A stretch of DNA of 33,541 bases from Acidobacteriota bacterium (GTDB lineage Bacteria; Acidobacteriota; Terriglobia; UBA7540). The notes below the pieces were generated by a model. That model did no database searches. It saw nothing but the letters and a program-made list of their open reading frames with translations, and was not told the origin of the DNA. The translations under genes and the position numbers were made by a program. Location: assembly GCA_902812415.1 (NCBI GenBank), contig CADDZJ010000041.1, forward strand, positions 1 to 33,541. The letters are read 5' to 3'. This document shows positions 24,163 through 30,978 of this stretch, in pieces; position 1 is the first letter of the stretch, and each line of letters begins with the position of its first letter.

Positions 24163-25671
24163 TCACCGCGCTGTGACCTCAAAGATATGGCTTTGATGAG
24201 CTTCGAGATGCACAAAGAGTCCGCTGGTTGAGAGATCGCGCCCACTCCATTCGCAAGTCCTATCGTTCAATTGATCGACGAATGTGTAGCGACAGCTCGG
24301 GTCAACATCGCGGTCCAGCATGATGCTGCCCTGGGAAGGGACAGCGCCCAAATTGGATACTACAATCTTCCACGCTTTCGCAGCTCGCCATCGGTAGGCA
24401 ATCAGGTTCTGGAATGAAGGGTCGCTGGCGGGCCGCAAATCGAGCAGCCGCCATTCGCCCTGATGGAACACATCCTCTTCCGTCAGCGTCAGGAGCTTTG
24501 CATAGAGCGCCTGAATCTCCGGCTGCGGCGGTTCCGTTGCAGCGCGGCGAAGCTGGATGGGCAGGTGCAATCGCTTTCCTTCCAATTGGCCCTGATGATA
24601 AAAGCGCATTCCGGGTAACGTTGCCAGCAGGGTGGCGACCGCAGGCAGCTTTTCTCGGCCGAACGTCTGGGCGCTGCGCGCCTCATCGTGATTTTCCAGA
24701 AACCGCGCCATGCGGCTCTGATAGGCCACATCAGCTTTCAAATGAGCGCGCACCTCTTCAGGGGAAGAGTTCAGCAGCCGGTCGTAAAGTCGCTTGTCGT
24801 AGGTGAACGTCAAACCCAATTGCTGCAAGCGCCATTCGAGGTCCCAGTAGACCTCCCCGATCCAGATGAAGCCGGGCAATGCTGCGACCGCTGACGGCCA
24901 GAATTCATCCGGAGGTGCTTTGAAGCCGGCGAGCAGCGAACCCCACGTGCGGGCGAAGACATCATTCAGGCAGAGCATCGCCATGTCACAACGCACGCCG
25001 TCGCAATGCGGGGCGATGGTGCGCAGAATATCCAGCATGGCCGCGCGTGTTGCCGGATGATAATAATTCAGTTGCGCGCTGTCTGGCCATGCGGGGAAGT
25101 AGGGGTCTTTTCCGCGCGCAATGAAGAGCGCCGAATCTTCGCCCTCAACCAGAAAGAAGGCGGAAGGGTTTTTGCGAAAGTCTTCAAGTTTGCCCTGAAT
25201 GTAATACTCCGGATGGGCGCTGATCCACGGATGATCGAGGCCCGTGTGGTTCGGGACGAAATCCAGGATCAGGCCCATGCCGCGCTGGTGCAATTGGTCG
25301 CGCGTCGCGTCGAGATCGTTCCAGCTGCCCATGCGCGGATCGGGGATGTAATCCTGAATGGCGTAGGGTGAGCCCACAACATCCGCCATCGTCCAGCCGG
25401 GCAACGCCGCATCGTAGGAAGCGAAGTAGTTGGGATCGGTGCGCATCATTCGCCTTCCGAGGGCGCTTCGCTTCCAGACTCCCATCAGCCAGATGAAGTC
25501 AAAACCGAATTCCCGGAGCTTGTCCCATTCCTCATCAGGCACAGAGCCTAGCGTAACGGGACGCCCATAACGGACCGAGAGTTCTTCCAGCCAGGCCCAT
25601 GTGTTGATCTCATAGAGGTGGGGATGCTTGCGGAATGATGGCTTAATTTGAGAGTTAGAACCCAAAGGCAT
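24163..25671 (-). CDS. GH13 alpha-amylase-family glycoside hydrolase
   Basis: A 502-residue enzyme of glycoside hydrolase family 13, acting on alpha-glucosidic bonds by a retaining mechanism. The catalytic residues are visible: nucleophile Asp229 (DGVRCDMA), acid/base Glu273 (WIGEVYWDLEW) and transition-state Asp329 (FLENHDEARS). Also conserved are LILDFVPNHTG (134-144) and the entry strand LYEINTWAWLEELS. A C-terminal beta-sandwich runs from about residue 410. No signal peptide is seen, so it is likely cytosolic; trehalose, glycogen or sucrose metabolism are all possible and cannot be separated by sequence alone. It is the last of several minus-strand genes, with the TGTAGCG repeat between it and thiE. 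Confidence 0.88.
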   Translation of the reverse strand: MPLGSNSQIKPSFRKHPHLYEINTWAWLEELSVRYGRPVTLGSVPDEEWDKLREFGFDFIWLMGVWKRSALGRRMMRTDPNYFASYDAALPGWTMADVVGSPYAIQDYIPDPRMGSWNDLDATRDQLHQRGMGLILDFVPNHTGLDHPWISAHPEYYIQGKLEDFRKNPSAFFLVEGEDSALFIARGKDPYFPAWPDSAQLNYYHPATRAAMLDILRTIAPHCDGVRCDMAMLCLNDVFARTWGSLLAGFKAPPDEFWPSAVAALPGFIWIGEVYWDLEWRLQQLGLTFTYDKRLYDRLLNSSPEEVRAHLKADVAYQSRMARFLENHDEARSAQTFGREKLPAVATLLATLPGMRFYHQGQLEGKRLHLPIQLRRAATEPPQPEIQALYAKLLTLTEEDVFHQGEWRLLDLRPASDPSFQNLIAYRWRAAKAWKIVVSNLGAVPSQGSIMLDRDVDPSCRYTFVDQLNDRTCEWSGRDLSTSGLFVHLEAHQSHIFEVTAR

Positions 25672-25694
25672 TAGCGATTTGCTTCCCTTCCCGT

Positions 25695-25794
25695 TGTAGC
25701 GTTGACGTCTCGGCGACAGCCGTCAAGATATGGCGCCCCTCATATCAGTCACGGATGGAACATCCCGTGATTGCCGGCAGATGCCAGCGCTACA
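25695..25794. repeat. TGTAGCG repeat doublet (100 bp, inverted ends)
   Basis: The element starts with TGTAGCG (25695-25701) and ends with CGCTACA (25788-25794). Read inward from each end, the arms share TGTAGCGnTGrCrTCT, so it is two diverged head-to-head copies of one unit, like a REP/BIME pair. It has no coding capacity. Confidence 0.6.
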
Positions 25795-25877
25795 TGGAGT
25801 AATCCTCGTATCAAGTAGCACCAACGTCCTCGCGCAAGGCTCAGGGCAGGCTGTGCCGGCAGAATATGTGGCCTCAG

Positions 25878-26513
25878 TCAGGGGCGGTGCGCCAAATTAA
25901 ATTGAGCGCGAAGCTCTGTCATGAGTTCCGTCAGGGATGAGGCATCCTGAAAAATTCTGATTCCAGCAATTCCTCGCGCCCCTGCCTCAAGACAGGGCTT
26001 TACGCGCTCCAAAGTGATTCCTCCGAGCGCCAGCACCGGCCCTTTCACTCTGGCTGTAACCTCTTGAAGCTTTTGTAGACCAAGAGGCGGGCCGTAAGGA
26101 AGTTTTGAGGGGGTCTCGAAAACGGGGCCGAACAGAATGTAATCCGCTCCCTTGGATTCGGCAGCTACGGCATCTTCAAGCGAGTGGCAGGAAACACCGA
26201 TCAGGAAACCAGGCGGCGCAATTGCTCGCACCGCTCGCGTGGGCATGGAATGATGGCCCAGGTGCACGCCTGCCGCGCCGACCGATAGCGCTACATCAAG
26301 CCGATCGTTGACCACGATCCGCGAGGCCGATCCGGAAGCGCAAGAAACCGCCTGCTCCGCCAGAGAAATCTGTTCGCGCGTGCTAAGGTCTTTCTCGCGG
26401 ATTTGAATGAGGTCCACGCCGGCCTGGATAGTTTCGCATAAAAACGATTCCAGCGACGAACGGCGCAGGCTCCTTCGGTCGGTGATGTAACTGAGTTGAA
26501 AGGACGGATGCAT
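25878..26513 (-). CDS. thiE: Thiamine phosphate synthase ThiE (or TenI-like)
   Basis: A 211-residue TIM-barrel enzyme that joins the pyrimidine and thiazole halves of thiamine. Family motifs are VDLIQIREKDLS (pyrophosphate-binding Arg/Lys), IVVNDRLDVALSVGAAGVHL, IGVSCHSLEDA, DYILFGPVFETPSK and PVLALGGITLERV. The sequence is slightly more diverged than typical ThiE, and the TenI thiazole tautomerase shares this fold, so that role cannot be excluded. No other thi genes or TPP riboswitch are in the window. It lies 40 bases downstream of the small membrane protein gene and may be co-transcribed with it. Confidence 0.85.
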   Translation of the reverse strand: MHPSFQLSYITDRRSLRRSSLESFLCETIQAGVDLIQIREKDLSTREQISLAEQAVSCASGSASRIVVNDRLDVALSVGAAGVHLGHHSMPTRAVRAIAPPGFLIGVSCHSLEDAVAAESKGADYILFGPVFETPSKLPYGPPLGLQKLQEVTARVKGPVLALGGITLERVKPCLEAGARGIAGIRIFQDASSLTELMTELRAQFNLAHRP

Positions 26514-26553
26514 CTCTGAGGGATAAGGTCAAACTCGGTGTTAAGTGAAATGC

Positions 26554-26793
26554 TTAGACCGGACCGGCTGAATGGCCAAGCCGGCGGACTTCATCAAGCG
26601 CCAGCCAGATATTGGTGAGGCCAATTCCGGAAACTGCTCCGCGAAAGAAGTTGTTGTGGCCCAGGGCTGAAATCCAGGAATAGTGCGCCAGAAAGAAGTT
26701 GTTATCCCAGAAGGAGAGCCAGGGTCCAAAGAAGAGTATCACTCCCAGGCCAAAGTAAATCAGAATGCGCCCCATCGTCACAATCCATTTCAT
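26554..26793 (-). CDS. Small hypothetical membrane protein
   Basis: A 79-residue protein with a basic N terminus, one strong hydrophobic segment (ILIYFGLGVILFFGPWLSFW) and a weaker second one (AVSGIGLTNIWLALDEV). The central HYSWISALGHNNFFRG is aromatic and Asn-rich. No family is recognised with certainty. The open frame, the membrane pattern and the tight 40-base gap to thiE support a real gene. Start ATG 26793; ATG 26775 is a possible alternative. Confidence 0.65.
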   Translation of the reverse strand: MKWIVTMGRILIYFGLGVILFFGPWLSFWDNNFFLAHYSWISALGHNNFFRGAVSGIGLTNIWLALDEVRRLGHSAGPV

Positions 26794-26860
26794 GAGGGTC
26801 TGAGGGCCACACAGCCTGCTATGCCCTTGACAGGATGCGGAAAAACGGTTTCACTGCCTC

Positions 26861-26884
26861 TCATCCTGAGCGCAGTGATTGAAG
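26861..26884 (+). repeat. TCATCCTGA-type intergenic repeat, copy 3
   Basis: TCATCCTGAGCGCAGTGATT followed by GAAG, in the gap between the TPR gene and the small membrane protein gene. It is a third, plus-oriented, truncated copy of the element at 228-267. Confidence 0.45.
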
Positions 26885-26915
26885 GCCACAATAAGTCAGA
26901 GGCCAGAAAACGCGC

Positions 26916-29249
26916 TCAGCCTTGTTTTTGCTGGAGCGCGTGAATTTTGTCCGCCACGTCCCGATAGTCGATATTCACGCTATAAACTTCAGAGAACTTG
27001 TCCAAAGCCGATTGGAGATCACCTGCTTGTTCATAGGCGCTGGCCAGATCATACGTCAAGGCGAGCGTGGATTCCTCATCGAGTTCGGGGGCTTCAAACG
27101 CGCGAAGAAACCATCGCGCCGCGATGCGGGGCATGCGCTTCTCCATGAACGAGAGCCCGAGAAGTGAACAGGCATCGAGAAAGTAAGGCGAGTCATTCCC
27201 TTTGCCGCCACCTTTCACAACTTTTTGGAATTCTCCGATGGCCTCATCCAGCAGCCCCATTTCGCGGAAGGCCATACCCAGATTATAGTGCGCCTGCGGA
27301 GTATCCTGGGAAGGATCTGCGCTGTGGTCGGATTCCAACTCCTTCAGAAGATCCTCGAAGAGCGGGGTCAAGGCTACCGGGCCCTGCGTTCCTGCCCGAT
27401 GCGAGTCATGAGAATGATTGGGGTTTGCCTGAGGCTCATCAAGGACATCGTTCAATCCAGAGGCCAATTCTTCGAGAAACGAACCTTTCGCTGCAACGGG
27501 CTCGGTCTCGGTCTGGGGCGCGGGTTCCTGGGCGCCTGAGTTTTCTGCAGCCTGATAGGGTTCAGGCTGTGCCCGCTGGTCTTCGGATTGCCGCTCTTGC
27601 TGAGCCGTGAAGAAGTCAGCAGGCAAGGGTTGCGTCGGCGCGCTGGGGGAAGGCGCCGGCTCCGGGACCACGGCTTGTGGTCGATCCAGTTCCATCAGGC
27701 GTGCGCGAAGTTCGGCCACCTGAGGATGATTGGGGCGCTTCGCTTCCAAAGCCTCGATGGCCTTGTGGGCCTCGGTGAAGAAACCGTAGTCGAGGTAGAA
27801 CCCGATCTCAGTTTTCTGGTCACCGAGATCCACAGGGACCGAAACGGCTTCCGATGCCTCAGGCGTGCGAGCTTCCGCGAAGGCTTTCCATTCAGCCGAA
27901 AAATCAATCTCAACTGAGGCGGGGGGCGCGGCTGCCGCCGAAACCGAAGGCGGCTCTGGCGGGGGTGGCTCTTCAAGCGCAGGCTCGCTTTCCGTCTGCT
28001 CCTTTTCGGGTGTAAACGGCTCCACAGGGGGTAAGCTCGGTTCCGGCTCTTCCGCCGAAGTTTCCGGAATCGGCGCTTTTCCCTGTTGATCCAGCGCTTG
28101 CTGAACCAATGTCTGCCAAACGCGGTTGCTGGCGTCCCGAGCGAGAAGCTCGCGGCCAATCCTTTCTGCCTTGGCCCATTGTCCCGACTCGCTGAAAATC
28201 GCGGCCAGCGATTCCAAAATTTCCGTTGAATGCTCGGCGCTTCCGGCCTGCTCGCAGAGAGCGTCGATGAAATCCAGGCTGGGGATATGGCGGGGATGCG
28301 CAGCAAGAATTCGGCGCAGCAGCTCCATGAGCCGGTCTTGATGCCCGCGCTCGAGGATCAGATCGATCAATTCGCCCAGCGGCGCGAGAGCCGCGTCCGG
28401 ATTGCCTTCGCTCAAACAATGTTTGGCGAAGCGGTCGAGCGCCTCAAAATCATCCGTCGCCTCCCGATAACGCCTGGCCGCCAGAGCCGAAGCTTCGTCC
28501 AGTCTCTGGCGATGGAGATAAACATCGAGGAGCAGCCACTGCGCTTCGCGATGGGCTTGCAATTCCGGGGTGTTGGTCAGGAGGTTTTCCGCCTCATCCC
28601 AATGTTCGCGCTCGGCGGCTAACTGCGCCTGAAGGAACAACACCTGAGGACTGCGAGGGTCGGCTTCGGCGGCCTTCTTGAGAGCCGCCTCCGCAATGAC
28701 GTAATTCTTGTGGCGGTGCGACAGGAGGGCTGCCTCCAGGTAGTGCCGTAAAGCATCCTGCTTCTTACCCGACGCCTCATAGTGTTCCGCCAGCCGCATT
28801 CGATAAGCGGCGTTCTCCGGCTCCTGCGCGATGAGCTTATTCAGAATCTGCAAGGCGGTATGGGCGAGGGAATTTTTCTGGCAGAAGGCCAGGGCCTGAG
28901 CATATTGCTCCCGGGCTTCGTGGTTTAGCCCCTGACTCGTATAGAGTTCGGCAAGTTTCAGGAGGGGATCGATGGAATGTGCGTCCAGCTTGGCAATCTT
29001 TTTGTAAATGGCAATGGACTTCAGGACGAAGCCCTCGCGGGTGTAAGCTTCAGCCAGCTTATAGAATTGCCGAAGCGCTTCAGGAATATTTCCATCTCGC
29101 ACGCAGAGATCGCCAATGGTGTTGAGAAGCGAAAGGTCTTCCGGATCCTGGTCGGCGATAGCCAGGTATTGCCTGATGGCTTGTGGAAGCTTTCGCTGGC
29201 TGACCAGCCTTGCAGCCTCTTCAAGCGCTTTCGCTTTGTTAAAAGCCAT
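26916..29249 (-). CDS. Large tetratricopeptide repeat protein
   Basis: A 777-residue cytosolic-looking scaffold protein made of many TPR helical pairs. The N-terminal half (about residues 1-370) is an unbroken TPR array; typical units include LLNTIGDLCVRDGNIPEALR and LLKLAELYTSQGLNHEAREQ. Residues of about 390-640 are Pro/Glu/Ala-rich and low in order, broken by one short helical patch (FYLDYGFFTEAHKAIEALEA). A final TPR block contains AHYNLGMAFREMGLLDEAIG and ALTYDLASAYEQAGDLQSAL. It has neither a signal peptide nor membrane helices. GGAG lies seven bases before the ATG. The layout resembles acidobacterial and myxobacterial TPR proteins tied to pili or motility, but nothing nearby confirms that. 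Confidence 0.85.
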   Translation of the reverse strand: MAFNKAKALEEAARLVSQRKLPQAIRQYLAIADQDPEDLSLLNTIGDLCVRDGNIPEALRQFYKLAEAYTREGFVLKSIAIYKKIAKLDAHSIDPLLKLAELYTSQGLNHEAREQYAQALAFCQKNSLAHTALQILNKLIAQEPENAAYRMRLAEHYEASGKKQDALRHYLEAALLSHRHKNYVIAEAALKKAAEADPRSPQVLFLQAQLAAEREHWDEAENLLTNTPELQAHREAQWLLLDVYLHRQRLDEASALAARRYREATDDFEALDRFAKHCLSEGNPDAALAPLGELIDLILERGHQDRLMELLRRILAAHPRHIPSLDFIDALCEQAGSAEHSTEILESLAAIFSESGQWAKAERIGRELLARDASNRVWQTLVQQALDQQGKAPIPETSAEEPEPSLPPVEPFTPEKEQTESEPALEEPPPPEPPSVSAAAAPPASVEIDFSAEWKAFAEARTPEASEAVSVPVDLGDQKTEIGFYLDYGFFTEAHKAIEALEAKRPNHPQVAELRARLMELDRPQAVVPEPAPSPSAPTQPLPADFFTAQQERQSEDQRAQPEPYQAAENSGAQEPAPQTETEPVAAKGSFLEELASGLNDVLDEPQANPNHSHDSHRAGTQGPVALTPLFEDLLKELESDHSADPSQDTPQAHYNLGMAFREMGLLDEAIGEFQKVVKGGGKGNDSPYFLDACSLLGLSFMEKRMPRIAARWFLRAFEAPELDEESTLALTYDLASAYEQAGDLQSALDKFSEVYSVNIDYRDVADKIHALQQKQG

Positions 29250-29408
29250 TCTGAGGCTCCGGATGAGAGGGAAGCAGTTCTGAATCAGGCTAGCACACGG
29301 AATTTGGCGAAGTCAAAAATACGTGCTGTGGCGATTCGGTGTAGTCAATCGATAATGCTAAGATGAGCGGAGGTTCTCTCAACGAAGATGAAGCGGAGGA
29401 GTAAGCCG

Positions 29409-30021
29409 ATGCAACTGACAATCCCCATCCCGGAATGCCAGAATGCAGTCCGCTTCCCTGCGGGCATGCTCAACTGGAGCGAAGACGAGTTCTTTCATTT
29501 CTGCCAGGCCAACCGTGACCTGCGGATTGAACGCTCACCCAGTGGAGAAATCATCGTGATGTCGCCTGCTGGAGGGTACGCTAGTTTTCAGAGCGGAAGG
29601 GTATTCAGCCAGTTAGGGGTCTGGGCTATCAAGGATGGAAGCCGAGTGGCCTTCGACTCCAGCGCGGGGGTTCGCCTTCCCAACGGCGCTATGCAATTTC
29701 CGGATGCCGCCTGAGTGCGGTTGCGCGGCTTGAGAAGCTGAGCCACCAGGAGAAGGAGTAATTCATTCCTCTCTGCCCTGACTTTGTGATCGAAGTCGCT
29801 TCCCCCCATCGGATGATGTTTCAAGCCTGCGCGAGAAGATGGCAGAGTACGTGGGGTGCGGCCTCTGTCTTGGATGGCTGATCCTGCCGGCGTCGATTCA
29901 AGTAGAAATTTGTGCTCCAGCGGGTCTCGAGACGCTCAACTCACCCGCAAAGCTCAGCGCCGATCCAGTGCTACCGGGGTTTAAATTGGAATTAACCTCG
30001 ATCTGGAATCCACCGTTTTAG
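29409..30021 (+). pseudogene. Broken Uma2-family (PD-(D/E)XK-like) gene
   Basis: The first 101 codons match the Uma2/DUF820 family: WSEDEFFHFCQANRDLRIER, EIIVMSPAGGY and GVRLPNGAMQFPDAA. The family then reads W-V-R-L, but here the Trp codon is TGA (29712-29714). Downstream, the family sequence continues in other frames: RLEKLSHQEKE, a TAA at about 29759, FIPLCPDFVIEVASP with the conserved D-x8-E-V pair, then a shift at a C6 run (about 29805), and SDDVSSLREKMAEYVGCG to LPGFKLELTSIWNPPF, stop 30021. That is two nonsense codons and two frameshifts. The ATG at 29409 has GGAGGAG seven bases upstream. The typical length would be about 200 residues. Confidence 0.85.
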
Positions 30022-30062
30022 TGAAAAGAGAACAGACTACGGACACGAGATGGCAGCGACAG

Positions 30063-30746
30063 TCATCTCTTCTCGGCTTGCCTGAAAACGTAGGCTTTTG
30101 TCTTGAAAAACCAGTCATCCAGCGCAGTGAGAAAGGCCCTGCGGGCAGCCTCTGCATTTCTGGACTTTATGGCTTCCACGATGGGGAGATGCGATTGCGC
30201 GTCTTCCAGCAGGTCGAAGGGGCGGCCGGAAAGAATCCGAATGGCGGAAAATGCGAAAATCGGATGAATGATCCTTCGCAATGCGACTTGCAGATATTCA
30301 TTGTTGGCAATTGCCCAGATTTTTTCATGCAAGCCGAGATCTTTCAGGATGAAAACCTGCGCGTCCTGCGAGCGGGCGGTATCCAATAAATCCAAATAAC
30401 AATCTTCCAGTTCTTGGGCCTGCTCTGAAGTCACCAAGCGCGCGGCTTCCTCGATCGTGTAGGCTTCAAGAACCCTCCTGACTGCAAAAATTTTTTCCGC
30501 TCCATCAATCGATAGTTTCGTGACGTAGGTTGCGGCGTTAGGCTTCTTGGTGATAAACCCTTCCGCTTCCAGTTGAATGAGCGCTTCCCGAACGGCTGTC
30601 AGGCTGGTCTCAAACTGTGCCGCCAGCTTACGCTCAACCAGCTTCTCGCCCTCACTGAGGACGCCGGTGAGGATCGCTTGCTGCATCTTCTCCGCTATGC
30701 GTCCGCGAAGAGTGCTATTCGGCAATTTTTCGAATACAGCCCGCAT
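30063..30746 (-). CDS. GntR-family transcriptional regulator, FCD domain
   Basis: A 227-residue DNA-binding regulator. The winged helix (about residues 13-75) shows LRGRIAEKMQQAILTGVLSE, then the helix-turn-helix KLAAQFETSLTAVREALIQL and the wing GFITKKPNAATYV. The C-terminal FCD domain binds small carboxylate effectors, with the family's D/H metal ligands in ILKDLGLHEKIWAIANNEYL and the late SHLPIVEAIKSRNAEAARRA. The frame extends to 30809 (TTG/ATG), but no Shine-Dalgarno sequence lies there and a TATAAT -10 (30798-30803) overlaps those codons; ATG 30746 is therefore used, with moderate certainty. It is divergent from the TonB-dependent receptor gene, whose promoter carries palindromes, so that gene is the likely target. 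Confidence 0.88.
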   Translation of the reverse strand: MRAVFEKLPNSTLRGRIAEKMQQAILTGVLSEGEKLVERKLAAQFETSLTAVREALIQLEAEGFITKKPNAATYVTKLSIDGAEKIFAVRRVLEAYTIEEAARLVTSEQAQELEDCYLDLLDTARSQDAQVFILKDLGLHEKIWAIANNEYLQVALRRIIHPIFAFSAIRILSGRPFDLLEDAQSHLPIVEAIKSRNAEAARRAFLTALDDWFFKTKAYVFRQAEKR

Positions 30747-30797
30747 GGCCTTAATGCATGGCTCCTCATATGCTTTCGAGAATTGCTTTATTAAATG

Positions 30798-30803
30798 ATT
30801 ATA
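30798..30803 (-). promoter_or_regulatory. Candidate -10 box of the GntR gene
   Basis: TATAAT on the minus strand, a perfect -10 consensus, overlapping the first codons of the longer reading frame. It suggests transcription starts near 30791 and that translation begins at 30746. The -35 is not clear. Confidence 0.35.
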
Positions 30804-30917
30804 CATCAACGATGATCTTACAAATTTATTAAGGAATATGATTTCCTAGCCTGCAATTCAGATATGCAAGGCTCATAGGAACAATTTCTTGTAATTCTAA
30901 TTTTGTAAAAAATTAAT

Positions 30918-30946
30918 TTGACATTTGATCGATCATCGACTATACA
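30918..30946 (+). promoter_or_regulatory. Promoter of the TonB-dependent receptor gene
   Basis: TTGACA (30918-30923) and TATACA (30941-30946) are 17 bases apart, close to the sigma-70 consensus. The start of transcription would be near 30953, followed by a short leader and GGAGG before the ATG at 30979. Confidence 0.75.
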
Positions 30947-30968
30947 AGTTTAATTACATCGGTCGATG
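30926..30968. promoter_or_regulatory. Candidate GntR operators
   Basis: TGATCGATCA (30926-30935) is a perfect 10-bp palindrome inside the -35/-10 spacer. CATCGAC (30934-30940) and GTCGATG (30962-30968) form a second inverted pair flanking the start of transcription. A related GATCATCG string occurs on the minus strand at 30809-30816 near the regulator's own start. Such placement suits repression of the receptor gene by the divergent GntR protein. Confidence 0.45.
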
Positions 30969-30978
30969 GAGGGCGAAA

